Part shown: piece by piece, positions 9,195-18,452 of the stretch
How the letters are laid out: each line of letters starts with the position of its first letter
Position numbering within the stretch: position 1 is the first letter of the stretch
Source: an uncultured Paracoccaceae bacterium
GTDB lineage: Bacteria > Pseudomonadota > Alphaproteobacteria > Rhodobacterales > Rhodobacteraceae
Length of the DNA: 64,000 bases
Assembly (NCBI GenBank): GCA_947499725.1
Contig: CANMPK010000001.1
Location: forward strand, 1,116,001 to 1,180,000
Direction: 5' to 3'
Position numbers and translations under genes: made by a program
The notes under the pieces: generated by a model
Database searches by the model: none
What the model was told of the DNA's origin: nothing
What the model saw: the letters and a program-made list of their open reading frames with translations, nothing else

Positions 9195-9728
9195 TTAAAA
9201 ATCGCCCGCCAGTTTGATCTCATCCGAAGCAGGCATAAAACCGACTCCTTTACGCGGGCTGCCCCATTTGCGCGAAAGTGCGATCAGATGCAAGGCCGCA
9301 GCGGCCGCTCCACCACCTTTATTTTGATCTTTTGGGTTTGCACGCACTTCAGCCTGAGGTCTATTTTCAACGGTTAGAATGCCGTTGCCGATAGAAAGTC
9401 CTTGCAAACCAAGCAGTTGAATGGCGCGACTGCTGTCGTTGCACACGGTATCGTAATGCGTGGTCTCGCCGCGAATGACACAGCCCAAAGCCACGTATCC
9501 GTCAAAATTGCTCAGACGTTCTGCATGACCAATCGCCGTTGGGATCTCCAAAGCACCCGGAACCTCGACAATATCGTAAGTACCACCACAGGCTTCGATC
9601 TCTGCCACAGCGCCTGCAATCATATTATCTGCGATATCTTTGTAATACGGAGAGACCACGATCAGCAGTTTCACCGGCTTATCAAAACTTGGCCGTTCCA
9701 AGATGTAATGCTGTTCTGTTCCGGCCAT
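9195..9728 (-). CDS. ribH: 6,7-dimethyl-8-ribityllumazine synthase
   Basis: Lumazine synthase condenses 5-amino-6-ribitylaminouracil with 3,4-dihydroxy-2-butanone 4-phosphate, the penultimate step of riboflavin synthesis. The 177-aa protein has VEVPGALEIPTAIGHAERL, the phosphate-binding ALGCVIRGETTHYDTVCND and LSIGNGILTVENRPQAEVRA. It lies 3 bases after the ribB stop and 15 bases before nusB, so it is in the middle of the operon. Confidence 0.97.
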   Translation of the reverse strand: MAGTEQHYILERPSFDKPVKLLIVVSPYYKDIADNMIAGAVAEIEACGGTYDIVEVPGALEIPTAIGHAERLSNFDGYVALGCVIRGETTHYDTVCNDSSRAIQLLGLQGLSIGNGILTVENRPQAEVRANPKDQNKGGGAAAAALHLIALSRKWGSPRKGVGFMPASDEIKLAGDF

Positions 9729-9731
9729 GGG

Positions 9732-10850
9732 TTACTCCATCTCAATTGGGTGCGTGCCAACGATCGACAGACCGAAAGCGTCAAGCCCGACATACTTGGT
9801 TGAAGGCGAATTTGTCAGCAAAATCAGCTCATTCAACCCAATTTTATTCAAAATCTGCGCGCCAAGTCCAATCTGTTTGATCGTGCGTGGGCCTTCGTCT
9901 TCATTGGCAAACAAAGCGCTGCGCGGATTGCGGAACAAGCACACGATCCCGCGCCCTTCCTCTGCAACGATCTGCATCGCGCGGCTTAGCTCATCCGCAG
10001 GTTTTGGCCCCAAGCCCAACAAATCACTGGCTTCGTGCAGCGCATGTGTGCGCACCATCACAGGTTCTGGCGTTGTGATATCCCCTTTGATCATCACCAC
10101 ATGTTCAATCCCATGGGTTTGATCCGTGAAGATACGCATCTCCCAGTCCCCGCCGAATTCCGAAGTCACAACCTGACGGTCTGTTTCAACCACCAAATTA
10201 TCATTCTTCGCGCGGTAAGAGATCAGATCAGAGATCGTCCCGATCTTCAGACCATGCTTTTCCGCAAAGCTCACCAAATCCGGCAGACGAGACATGGTGC
10301 CATCTTCGTTCATAATCTCACAAATCACAGAAGACGGATAATGACCGGCAAGGCGGCTGATGTCACAACCCGCTTCCGTATGGCCTGCCCGCACCAGCAC
10401 CCCACCCCGACGCGCACGCAGAGGGAAGACATGCCCCGGAGTCGCGATATCCGCTGCAGAGCACGCCGGATCAATCGCGGTGGCCACAGTCAACGCACGA
10501 TCCGCCGCGGAAATCCCAGTGGTCACACCCTCACGCGCCTCAATCGACACGGTAAAGGCTGTTTCGTGACGCGAAGAATTGTGCATCGCCATCATCGGCA
10601 AGCCCAGCTCTTCAATCCGTTCCGCAGGCAGGGTCAGGCAAATCAAGCCACGCCCATGCGTTGCCATGAAGTTAATCGCATCCCCATTGGCCGCAGACGC
10701 AGGGATAATCAGATCCCCCTCATTCTCGCGGTCCTCATGATCCACCAGAATGTACATACGGCCTGCACGTGCTTCTTCGATGATCTCTTCAATCGGGCTG
10801 ATGGCCGTGCGCAGAGATGCTTCTACCGGTCCGGGGGTCTCAAAACTCAT
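9732..10850 (-). CDS. ribB: 3,4-dihydroxy-2-butanone 4-phosphate synthase with degenerate GTP cyclohydrolase II-like domain
   Basis: A 372-aa RibBA-shaped protein. The N-terminal half (about 15-215) is a full DHBP synthase, with [15 protein letters not shown], the acidic metal-binding loop and [10 protein letters not shown]. It makes the four-carbon donor from ribulose 5-phosphate. The C-terminal half aligns to GTP cyclohydrolase II but lacks its zinc-binding cysteines: where the family has a CLTGD...RCDCG block, this protein reads [21 protein letters not shown]. That matches the RibBX type known from Proteobacteria, so it probably does not open GTP; a separate ribA would be needed elsewhere. 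Flanked by ribH (3 bases) and ribE (108 bases). Confidence 0.92.
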   Translation of the reverse strand: MSFETPGPVEASLRTAISPIEEIIEEARAGRMYILVDHEDRENEGDLIIPASAANGDAINFMATHGRGLICLTLPAERIEELGLPMMAMHNSSRHETAFTVSIEAREGVTTGISAADRALTVATAIDPACSAADIATPGHVFPLRARRGGVLVRAGHTEAGCDISRLAGHYPSSVICEIMNEDGTMSRLPDLVSFAEKHGLKIGTISDLISYRAKNDNLVVETDRQVVTSEFGGDWEMRIFTDQTHGIEHVVMIKGDITTPEPVMVRTHALHEASDLLGLGPKPADELSRAMQIVAEEGRGIVCLFRNPRSALFANEDEGPRTIKQIGLGAQILNKIGLNELILLTNSPSTKYVGLDAFGLSIVGTHPIEME

Positions 10851-10958
10851 AGCTGGCCTTTCCTGCCTTTACCCCTTGTAATCTAAGGGGCCACCAGGTG
10901 AATGACTAGTGTATCAATTCAAAATATTTGCACAAAAGGCGCAGCCACGCGCGCCCGC

Positions 10959-11552
10959 TTATGAAGGCGTCATCTCATTCAAACGCGCCACATAGCGCGC
11001 CAAAGTATCGATCTCGAGGTTGATCGCATCACCAACCTTCACATCACCCCATGTGGTATGGTCTTTGGTGTGCGGAATGAAGTTAATGCCAAAGTCACGG
11101 CCATCGACTTCGTTAACCGTCAATGAGGTCCCGTTCAAAGCAACAGAGCCCTTCGGCGCAATGAACTTCGCCAGCTCTTCTGGTGCGCGCAGCGTCACAC
11201 GGGTGCTATCCCCGTCGTCGACCATCGCAATCACCTCTGCCACGCCATCCACATGGCCAGACACGATATGCCCGCCCAGCTCGTCGCCGACTTTCAAGGC
11301 ACGTTCTAGGTTCACGCGCTTACCAACGACCCAACCACCAAGGTTCGACTTCGCAACAGATTCCGCTGAAATCTCAACGTCATACCAGTCGTCGCCCATT
11401 TCGATCACGGTTAAGCAAACCCCATCGCTTGCAATCGAAGCGCCCAGATCAATCGTAGACACATCATAGCTTGTGCCAATGCGCGCCAGCAAATCGCCGC
11501 GTTGCTCGAGTTTGCGAATTTCACCGATATCGGTGATGATGCCCGTGAACAT
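10959..11552 (-). CDS. ribE: Riboflavin synthase alpha chain
   Basis: Dismutation of two 6,7-dimethyl-8-ribityllumazine molecules to riboflavin. The 197-aa protein starts with the family hallmark MFTGIITDIGEI and has two lumazine-binding repeats, with SDGVCLTV in the first and KGSVALNGTSLTVNEV in the second, plus GGHIVSGHVDG. It is separated by 108 bases from ribB, in which I see no recognisable FMN riboswitch. Its upstream gap (11553-11690) is shared with divergent kpsS and should hold both promoters. Confidence 0.97.
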   Translation of the reverse strand: MFTGIITDIGEIRKLEQRGDLLARIGTSYDVSTIDLGASIASDGVCLTVIEMGDDWYDVEISAESVAKSNLGGWVVGKRVNLERALKVGDELGGHIVSGHVDGVAEVIAMVDDGDSTRVTLRAPEELAKFIAPKGSVALNGTSLTVNEVDGRDFGINFIPHTKDHTTWGDVKVGDAINLEIDTLARYVARLNEMTPS

Positions 11553-11690
11553 AAAGCTCTCCTAGATGACTATGCCAAACAGGTAACGCGACACCCCGAT
11601 TTAGACAAGGTGCCTTAATTTCGCCTTCTTGGTAAATTAACCCAAATAAAAAAGCGGCGTGATAAGCTGCAAAAAACTAGGCAGTTAAAG

Positions 11691-12983
11691 ATGACACAAG
11701 CAGGCGGCGCAGATCGCGTCTTTCTCTTTTTACAAGGGCCGCATGGCCCGTTCTTCCAAGGACTCGCCCAGATGCTTAGCCGCTCTGGCGCACAGGTTTG
11801 GCGCGTTGGCTTCAATGCGGGCGACGCCTTCTTCTGGAAAGACAAAGAGAAATTCATCCCATTTGATGGCGCTCTAGATGACTGGCCTGCAACCTTTGCC
11901 CAAATCCTAAAAGACAAAGGCATCACTGACATCGCCCTGTATGGCGACACCCGCGCCATTCACGCCGATGCCGTCAAGATCGCAAAAGACAACGGCATCG
12001 GCGTGCACATCTTCGAAGAAGGCTACCTGCGTCCTTTCTGGGTCACCTATGAACGGGGCGGCTCGAACGGCAATTCACGTTTGATGAATATGAACATCCC
12101 TCAGATGCAAAAGGCGCTTGAGGGATCAGATATGGAAACGCCCCTGCCCCCATCCCATTGGGGCGACATGCGGCACCATGTATTCTATGGCGCGCTGTAT
12201 CATTGGTTTGTGATGTTCGCGAACGGCAAGTTCAAAAGCTTCCGCCCGCACCGCAGCCTGACTGTCACCCAAGAATTCCGCTTATACCTGCGCCGTTTGC
12301 TGCGCATGCCGATCCACGCCATTGAACGTCGCGTTGCGACTCATCGCATTCGCTTTGGCGGCTTCCCCTACCATTTGGCGCTGTTGCAGTTGGAACATGA
12401 CTCCAGTTTCCAAGAACATTCGCCTTTCTCCACAATGACCGAGTTCCTTGATCTCGTGGCTGAAAACTTCGCCAAAGGCGCGCCGCAGCACCACCACTTG
12501 GTGTTCAAGGCGCACCCGTTGGAAGATGGCCGCGTGCCAGTGCGCCGCGAAATCCAACGTTTGGCGAAGAAATACGGCATTGAAGATCGCGTGCATTTCG
12601 TGCGCGGCGGTAAACTCGCCCAGCTTCTGAACGACGCGCGCAGCGCTGTCACAGTGAATTCCACCGCAGGCCAGCAGGTTCTGTGGCGCGGCATTCCGCT
12701 GAAGATCTTCGGCAAAGCCGTCTATGATCAGCCAGAATTTATTGCAAACCAATCTCTTAGCAGCTTCTTCTCAGGCGCGATCCGCCCTGACATGATCGCC
12801 TATCGCGAATACCGCCGCTTTTTGCTGGAAACCAGCCAAGTGGCAGGCGGCTTCTATTCCCGTCGTGGTCGCCGCCAATTGCTGCGCCAAGTAGTCGACA
12901 TGATGCTATCCGCAGACGATCCATATGAAGCGCTGGCCTCCGGAACAGCGGCCCCAAGGCAACAGTTGCGGTCTGTTAACTAA
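11691..12983 (+). CDS. kpsS: Capsule polysaccharide biosynthesis/export protein KpsS-like
   Basis: A 430-aa capsule synthesis protein. In E. coli KpsS adds the first beta-Kdo to lyso-phosphatidylglycerol to start the linker on which group 2 capsule is built. The N-terminus FLFLQGPHGPFFQGLAQML and FNAGDAFFWK are typical of KpsS proteins, as are the later VFKAHPLEDGR and VNSTAGQQVLWRGIPLKIFG. It is first of three plus-strand capsule genes inserted between ribE and ribD. The gap to the next gene is 96 bases, so that gene may have its own promoter. Confidence 0.92.
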   Translation: MTQAGGADRVFLFLQGPHGPFFQGLAQMLSRSGAQVWRVGFNAGDAFFWKDKEKFIPFDGALDDWPATFAQILKDKGITDIALYGDTRAIHADAVKIAKDNGIGVHIFEEGYLRPFWVTYERGGSNGNSRLMNMNIPQMQKALEGSDMETPLPPSHWGDMRHHVFYGALYHWFVMFANGKFKSFRPHRSLTVTQEFRLYLRRLLRMPIHAIERRVATHRIRFGGFPYHLALLQLEHDSSFQEHSPFSTMTEFLDLVAENFAKGAPQHHHLVFKAHPLEDGRVPVRREIQRLAKKYGIEDRVHFVRGGKLAQLLNDARSAVTVNSTAGQQVLWRGIPLKIFGKAVYDQPEFIANQSLSSFFSGAIRPDMIAYREYRRFLLETSQVAGGFYSRRGRRQLLRQVVDMMLSADDPYEALASGTAAPRQQLRSVN

Positions 12984-13079
12984 GACATACTAGGTCTAGC
13001 GGTAGATTTTCCCTCGCGATTCAGGTATGTTACCGCAAAAGACTGAGGCAGAATAATAATAGGTCGAGGAGACCGAGCA

Positions 13080-14216
13080 GTGAAACCCCAAACATCTCGT
13101 TGGGCGAAGTGCGTCGCAGTTGTGGCAGCTCTCGCCGTAGTATCATCTTGTGGCCTACCCCGTCCTGGCCCAAATAAACGCGAAATTTTCGCAGGCTCTG
13201 TACAGAAAAACGGCGATGCTTTCGTTGTCTCTGTAAACGACCGCGTGACCCAAGCCACCGCAGTGACCCCTGCCCTTGGCTTCTCTGATGCTTTCAAAAA
13301 CGCGGGCCAGCTTGGGTCTGACACCATCCGCCCAGGCGATGTGCTGTCCCTAACCATCTGGGAAAACGTTGATAAACCATTGCTCGGCCCAGAAGGCCAA
13401 GTCGCTGCGATCCTTGAAGAAGTTCAAGTCGATGGCGCGGGCTTTATCTTCGTGCCATACGCAGGCCGCATCCGCGCCGCGGGCAACACACCAGAAGCCA
13501 TCCGCCGCATCATCAGCTCTAAGCTGGAAGATCAAACACCAGACCCTCAGGTCGAAGTCCGCCGCGCAGCCGGTGATGGCGCAACGGTCTCTATCGTTGG
13601 CGCAATCGCAGCGCAGGGCGTCTACCCAATCGAGCGCCCAACACGCACCCTGTCAGCCATGCTGGCCCGTGCAGGTGGCGTCGCCATCGAACCTGAAATC
13701 GCGCTGGTGACCGTCTCCCGTAAAGGGCAAACAGGCAAAATCTGGTTCGAAGATCTGTATAGCAATCCACATCTCGACATTGCTCTGCGTGGCTCCGACC
13801 GTATTCTGGTTGAGGCTGACACACGTGCTTTCACAGCACTTGGCGCCACAGGCGCGCAAAGTCGCGTAACCTTTGAAACGCAAACCTTGTCTGCAATCGA
13901 AGCAATCGCACAAGTGGGCGGCCTGAACGCAGGCACAGCTGATCCAAAGGGCGTCTTCGTCTTCCGTAACGAACCTGCAGACATTGCCAACAATGTCATG
14001 GGCCGTTCCGATTTGGTAGGCGATCAGCGTCTTGTGTACGTTCTGGACCTGACCCAACCAAACGGCATGTTCCAAGCACGTGACTTCGCGATCCGCGATG
14101 GCGACACGCTGTATGTAACCGAAGCGCCATTCACCACGTGGGACAAGACAATCTCGTCCATCACCGGTTCTGCAGCTTCTGTAAGCTCGCTGACCACATT
14201 GGCCTCTGGCGGCTAA
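13080..14216 (+). CDS. Polysaccharide export outer-membrane lipoprotein (KpsD/Wza family)
   Basis: A 378-aa probable outer-membrane exporter. It starts with GTG at 13080 after CGAGGAGACC. A lipoprotein signal peptide ends at VVSSC (Cys near residue 24). The poly-export domain follows, with LGSDTIRPGDVLSLTIWEN (about 79-97) and VPYAGRIRAAGNTPEAIRR, then SLBB-like repeats (VSIVGAIAAQGVYPIE; ETQTLSAIEAIAQVGGL). With KpsS and KpsC nearby it probably forms the outer-membrane channel of the capsule pathway. The inner-membrane transporter (KpsM/T/E type) is not in the window. Its stop codon shares one base with the kpsC start (TAATG). Confidence 0.9.
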   Translation: MKPQTSRWAKCVAVVAALAVVSSCGLPRPGPNKREIFAGSVQKNGDAFVVSVNDRVTQATAVTPALGFSDAFKNAGQLGSDTIRPGDVLSLTIWENVDKPLLGPEGQVAAILEEVQVDGAGFIFVPYAGRIRAAGNTPEAIRRIISSKLEDQTPDPQVEVRRAAGDGATVSIVGAIAAQGVYPIERPTRTLSAMLARAGGVAIEPEIALVTVSRKGQTGKIWFEDLYSNPHLDIALRGSDRILVEADTRAFTALGATGAQSRVTFETQTLSAIEAIAQVGGLNAGTADPKGVFVFRNEPADIANNVMGRSDLVGDQRLVYVLDLTQPNGMFQARDFAIRDGDTLYVTEAPFTTWDKTISSITGSAASVSSLTTLASGG

Positions 14217-16216
14217 TGCTCGGTCCTGAGACCTATCAAGATCACACCGCCGAGGATCCAATTCCTCGGCGGCTTTTTGTTTATAACGGCGGCTTCCTGA
14301 ACCGCCGCATCCGCCGCATCCTTGCCCTATCTGGATACAACTGTACCACGGGCCGCCCAAAAGACGGCGATCGCGTCGGCATTTGGGGCGACAGCCCCAC
14401 CGCCTATCGCGGCAAAGCCATGGCCGAAAAACACGAGGCTCCATTGGTGCGCGTCGAAGACGCCTTTCTGCGCGGCCTCTTTCCGGGCCGCAAAGGCGAG
14501 CAACCTTTAGGCCTGTGCATCGATGAAAGCGGCATTCACTTCGACCCATCCACCAAATCCGATCTCGAACAGCTTCTGGCCGAAGGCGATCTGGACGACG
14601 CAGACCTCCTGCGCCGCGCCCGTGGTTGCATCGAACGCATCAAAGAATCCCACCTGACCAAATACGCCGCCACCCCGCTGGACATAGAACCGCCAGAGCC
14701 GGGTTATGTGCTAGTCATCGACCAAACCCGCGACGATGCCTCTGTGCGCGCCAGCGGCGCCAATGACGCTTTCTTTCAAGAAATGCTGGTCATGGCGCAA
14801 GAAGAACACCCCGGCGCGCGCGTGATCATCAAAACCCATCCCGAAACCCAACAGGGGTTTCGCAGCGGATATTATGGCGAGAAAGACGTAAACCACCGCG
14901 TATCGCTTTGGGACACGCCCATCAGCCCTTGGGTGCTGTTTGAGGGCGCTGTGGGTGTCTACACCCTCAGCTCACAGATGGGCTTTGAAGCCATCTACGC
15001 AGGCCACCGCCCGCGCGTCTTTGGCCAGCCCTTCTATGCCGGCTGGGGCCTCACCGACGATGAACGCCCTGTCTCCCGCCGCTACCGCAAACTCACCCGC
15101 GCGCAGCTTTTTGCAGCGGCCATGATGCTCTATCCGCGTTGGTACGATCCCGTCAGCGATCAACTTTGCGAGCTGGAAGACGTCATAGACAACCTCGAAG
15201 CCCAAGCCCGCGCATGGCGCGAAGATCACAAAGGCTGGAACGCCCACAGCATGCGCCTGTGGAAACGCAAGCACCTACAGCAATTCTATGGCCAACACGG
15301 CAAGCTGACCTTCGACAAACCCGCCAGCGACGCACCGCAAATGGTCTGGGGCGTCAAAGACGGCCCAACCGAAGCCACACGTATCGAGGACGGCTTTCTA
15401 CGGTCTCGCGGCCTAGGCGCTGCGCTTATCCCGCCCCTATCGCTGATCAGCGACACAAGCGGCATCTACTACGACCCAACCCAACCAAGCGATATGGAAA
15501 ACCTCATCGCCGCCCGCGCAGAGCTTCGCCCCGATCAAACCCGCCGCGCGCAACATCTGATCGACACGCTCAACAACTTGGGTCTTTCAAAATACAACCT
15601 CGGCGGCACGCAGATCGACCTGCCAAAGGGCCATCTGATCCTCGTCCCTGGCCAAGTGGAAGACGACGCGTCGATCCTGCGCGGCACCGATGACATCTCC
15701 ACGAACCGAGAGCTGCTGAAAGCCACCCGCGCCGCCAATCCTGATGCGGTGATCCTTTACAAACCCCACCCTGACGTGCTGGCAGGCCTACGCGAAGGCC
15801 ATGTGGCAGATGCGGGTGTTTTGGCAGATATGGTCATCACCGATGGCGACCTGCCCAGCCTGCTGACGCAAGTCCAAGAGGTTTGGACCATGACCTCGCT
15901 CACAGGGTTCGAAGCGCTATTACGCGGCAGCAAAGTCACCACACTCGGCGCGCCCTTCTATACCGGTTGGGGGCTGACAACAGACCTAGGCAAAGTGCCC
16001 CTGCGCCGCCAAGCCAAGCTGTCATTGGCCGGTTTGGTGCACGCAGCCTTGATCGATGCACCGCGATACTTTGATCCCAAAACCGGCAAGCCATGTTCGG
16101 TCGAAGTCGCTGTCGAGCGTCTGGCCCAAGGGGACATTCCTCACCCGGGTCTGCTAAATCGTTTGCTGTCCAAAGCGCAGGGCCTCTTGGCCAGCCACGC
16201 GAACCTCTGGCGCTAA
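14216..16216 (+). CDS. kpsC: Capsule polysaccharide biosynthesis protein KpsC-like (tandem Kdo transferase)
   Basis: A 666-aa protein built of two similar halves (about 20-330 and 345-660), as in KpsC, which extends the poly-Kdo capsule linker. Corresponding motifs repeat: VEDAFLRGLFPG and IEDGFLRSRGLG; VLVIDQTRDDASVR and ILVPGQVEDDASIL; VIIKTHPE and ILYKPHPD; TLSSQMGFEAIYAG and TMTSLTGFEALLRG. The start at 14216 overlaps the previous stop by one base. The family core RRLFVYNGGFL begins at codon 18, and no later in-frame start precedes it. A strong intrinsic terminator therefore lies inside codons 11-23. Confidence 0.93.
   Translation: MLGPETYQDHTAEDPIPRRLFVYNGGFLNRRIRRILALSGYNCTTGRPKDGDRVGIWGDSPTAYRGKAMAEKHEAPLVRVEDAFLRGLFPGRKGEQPLGLCIDESGIHFDPSTKSDLEQLLAEGDLDDADLLRRARGCIERIKESHLTKYAATPLDIEPPEPGYVLVIDQTRDDASVRASGANDAFFQEMLVMAQEEHPGARVIIKTHPETQQGFRSGYYGEKDVNHRVSLWDTPISPWVLFEGAVGVYTLSSQMGFEAIYAGHRPRVFGQPFYAGWGLTDDERPVSRRYRKLTRAQLFAAAMMLYPRWYDPVSDQLCELEDVIDNLEAQARAWREDHKGWNAHSMRLWKRKHLQQFYGQHGKLTFDKPASDAPQMVWGVKDGPTEATRIEDGFLRSRGLGAALIPPLSLISDTSGIYYDPTQPSDMENLIAARAELRPDQTRRAQHLIDTLNNLGLSKYNLGGTQIDLPKGHLILVPGQVEDDASILRGTDDISTNRELLKATRAANPDAVILYKPHPDVLAGLREGHVADAGVLADMVITDGDLPSLLTQVQEVWTMTSLTGFEALLRGSKVTTLGAPFYTGWGLTTDLGKVPLRRQAKLSLAGLVHAALIDAPRYFDPKTGKPCSVEVAVERLAQGDIPHPGLLNRLLSKAQGLLASHANLWR
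14247..14283 (+). terminator. Intrinsic terminator inside the 5' end of kpsC
   Basis: A perfect 10-bp stem (14247-14256 with 14263-14272, CCGCCGAGGA / TCCTCGGCGG), a 6-base loop, then CTTTTTGTTT. It starts 30 bases after the stop of the export lipoprotein gene, where a terminator would be expected, but within the kpsC reading frame. Ribosomes re-initiating at 14216 would melt the stem, so it may act as a translation-dependent attenuator. Confidence 0.75.
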
Positions 16217-16236
16217 GCACTTCATTTTAAAAGAAA

Positions 16237-17334
16237 TCAGGTTGGGCGCCGCCAAGTGGTCAGCACATCCGCGCCCACATGTTCTTGCGACTGCAAAGCA
16301 AACCGCGGCGCGGCAGACAAACGATCAATGCCCATTGCGCCCACACCGGGGAAACCCTCTGCGCCAATCGCCATTCCAGCCGAGAACACCACAAGCTCAT
16401 CCACCAAATCCGCCGCCAAAAGCGACGCCGCCAAAGCGCCGCCCCCTTCGCAGAAGACCCGCGTCAGACCCTTCGCGCCCAAGCCTTGCAGCAAAGACGC
16501 CGCAGACACCTGCCCGCTCTCAAGCTCGCACCCAATCAGATCTGCACCCAGCCCTTCCCAGGTCCGAGACAGCTCGCTATCCACATCCGGCCCATGGGCC
16601 AGCCAAACAGGCACCTCATTGGCCGTCCGCGCCAGCTTGCTCATCAATGGCAAATCCAACCGACGCGACACAACAACCCGCACCGGCTGATGGTCGATCC
16701 CCAGATCGCGCACCGTCAACGACGGATCATCCGCCCGCGCCGTACCACCACCAACAAGCACCGCATCATGACGCGCGCGCATCATATGCACACGCCGACG
16801 CGCCTCTGGGCCGGTGATCCACTGGCTTTCGCCCGTCGCCGTCGCAATACGCCCATCCAGCGTCAGCGCCAGTTTCAGCGTCACAAAGGGACGGCCTTGT
16901 TCCGTCTTTAGAAAGAACCCTTCCAGATCGCGCGCGGCTTGATCCGCCAAAACGCCAACATCCACCTGAATGCCCGCCTCGCGCAGCATCCTGAACCCAT
17001 TGCCAGACACACGCCCGTCGCTGTCCTCAACCGCTACAACAACCCGCGCAACGCCCGCCTCAATCAAGGCCAAGGCACAGGGCGGCGTTTTTCCATAATG
17101 CGAACAAGGCTCAAGCGTTACATAAGCCGTCGCCCCACGCGCCAGCTCTCCCGCCTGCGCCAAGGCTACGGGTTCCGCATGAGGGCGCCCACCCGGTTGC
17201 GTGTGACCACGCCCCACAATCCGGCCATCGCGCACAATCACGCAGCCCACGGCTGGGTTCGGCCAACACCGGCCAAGGCCGCGCCGCCCCAAAGACAGGG
17301 CCAGCGCCATATACCGATTGTCTGACTGGGTCAC
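16237..17334 (-). CDS. ribD: Bifunctional diaminohydroxyphosphoribosylaminopyrimidine deaminase / 5-amino-6-(5-phosphoribosylamino)uracil reductase
   Basis: RibD carries out the second and third steps of riboflavin synthesis. The N-terminal deaminase (about 1-145) has the zinc site [11 protein letters not shown] and [22 protein letters not shown]. The C-terminal reductase (about 150-365) has [21 protein letters not shown] and [23 protein letters not shown]. The protein has 365 aa, normal for the family. It overlaps nrdR by 4 bases upstream, and converges with kpsC at 20 bases. It is split from ribE by the three capsule genes. Confidence 0.96.
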   Translation of the reverse strand: MTQSDNRYMALALSLGRRGLGRCWPNPAVGCVIVRDGRIVGRGHTQPGGRPHAEPVALAQAGELARGATAYVTLEPCSHYGKTPPCALALIEAGVARVVVAVEDSDGRVSGNGFRMLREAGIQVDVGVLADQAARDLEGFFLKTEQGRPFVTLKLALTLDGRIATATGESQWITGPEARRRVHMMRARHDAVLVGGGTARADDPSLTVRDLGIDHQPVRVVVSRRLDLPLMSKLARTANEVPVWLAHGPDVDSELSRTWEGLGADLIGCELESGQVSAASLLQGLGAKGLTRVFCEGGGALAASLLAADLVDELVVFSAGMAIGAEGFPGVGAMGIDRLSAAPRFALQSQEHVGADVLTTWRRPT

Positions 17335-17801
17335 TCGTCTTCTGGCTTGATATGCGGTCTTAGCTCTGAGACAAATTTATCAAAGTCATCTGCGGCTTGG
17401 AAATTCTTATAAACACTCGCAAAGCGCACATAGGCCACGGTATCAATCCGCGCCAAGGCTTCCATTACGATCTCACCAATGGTTTTGGATCCGATATCCG
17501 TATCCCCAAGGCTCTCCAAACGACGCACAATGCCGCTGATCATCTGGTCAATACGCTCTGGTTCGACCGGACGTTTCTGCAACGCGATACGGATCGAACG
17601 CTCCAGCTTGTCACGATCAAAGTCTTCACGGCGACCGGATGTTTTCACAACCACCAGATCACGCAATTGCACGCGCTCATATGTTGTGAACCGCCCACCA
17701 CAAGACGGACAAAAGCGACGACGTCGGATCGAAACATGGTCCTCAGCCGGACGCGAATCTTTCACCTGCGTATCGATATTTCCACAAAACGGACAGCGCA
17801 T
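17331..17801 (-). CDS. nrdR: Transcriptional repressor NrdR
   Basis: Zinc-ribbon/ATP-cone repressor of ribonucleotide reductase genes. It starts MRCPFCGN, with the second half of the ribbon at [18 protein letters not shown], then an ATP-cone domain ([20 protein letters not shown]). I chose the ATG at 17801, giving 156 aa and the family-typical N-terminus. The nrdR-ribD overlap (ATGA) is conserved in many bacteria. I found no NrdR boxes in the window. Confidence 0.97.
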   Translation of the reverse strand: MRCPFCGNIDTQVKDSRPAEDHVSIRRRRFCPSCGGRFTTYERVQLRDLVVVKTSGRREDFDRDKLERSIRIALQKRPVEPERIDQMISGIVRRLESLGDTDIGSKTIGEIVMEALARIDTVAYVRFASVYKNFQAADDFDKFVSELRPHIKPEDE

Positions 17802-17922
17802 CACAATCCCCCAGAAGAACAAATGCCATTGAAGATGGGGTTATCCCCCAAGTTATCCACAGCCACTATAGGACAGCCGCTACAGTTTGGGTAGAGGGGA
17901 AATGCACACGCAAGATAAAGGA

Positions 17923-18345
17923 TTAGCCTATAATCTGAGCAACAACCTGCCGATGATGCGGCGCATCGCGATGCTCGAATAAATAGATCCCTTGCCACGT
18001 GCCCAGCACCGGCGCACCGCCCGAAACCGGAATGTTCAAACTCACCGGCATCATCGCCGCTTTGATATGCGCAGGCATATCATCCGGCCCTTCATAGGTA
18101 TGGGTCAGATACGACATCGACGGATCCGTTGTTGGCGGCACCAAACGATTGAAAAAGTTACGCAAATCCACCTGCACCTCAGGGTCCGCATTCTCTTGGA
18201 TCAAAAGCGAACAAGACGTATGGCGCACAAACAGCGTCAGCAGCCCCTGATCCACGCCCCGCGCCGTCACCCAGCCCGTCACATCGCGGGTAAATTCATA
18301 CAGCCCCTGCCCTTGGGTCGAGAGGCGAAATACGGTCTGTGTCAT
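17923..18345 (-). CDS. YjbQ/UPF0047 family protein (secondary thiamine-phosphate synthase-like)
   Basis: A 140-aa protein of the UPF0047/YjbQ family, with LLTLFVRHTSCSLLIQENADPEVQVDLRNFFNRLVP and the C-terminal GTWQGIYLFEHRDAPHHRQVV. Conserved His, Glu and Asp residues suggest a metal site. Some members have weak thiamine phosphate synthase activity; the physiological role is unsettled. It is alone on the minus strand, 121 bases from nrdR. Confidence 0.9.
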   Translation of the reverse strand: MTQTVFRLSTQGQGLYEFTRDVTGWVTARGVDQGLLTLFVRHTSCSLLIQENADPEVQVDLRNFFNRLVPPTTDPSMSYLTHTYEGPDDMPAHIKAAMMPVSLNIPVSGGAPVLGTWQGIYLFEHRDAPHHRQVVAQIIG

Positions 18346-18452
18346 CGTTCTGTTTCTTTCTTCACGCCTTAGTGACAGCTGCCCCTATGGAAAATCGATT
18401 TTTTAGTGCTAGCCTCTTTGCAGTCATTAGAATCCAACCGAGGGAAAAGACG

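Noticed and set aside
10851-10958. Possible FMN riboswitch between ribB and ribE
   Set aside because: The gap is too short, and I cannot find the conserved riboswitch core; only an AGGGG-like stretch is present.
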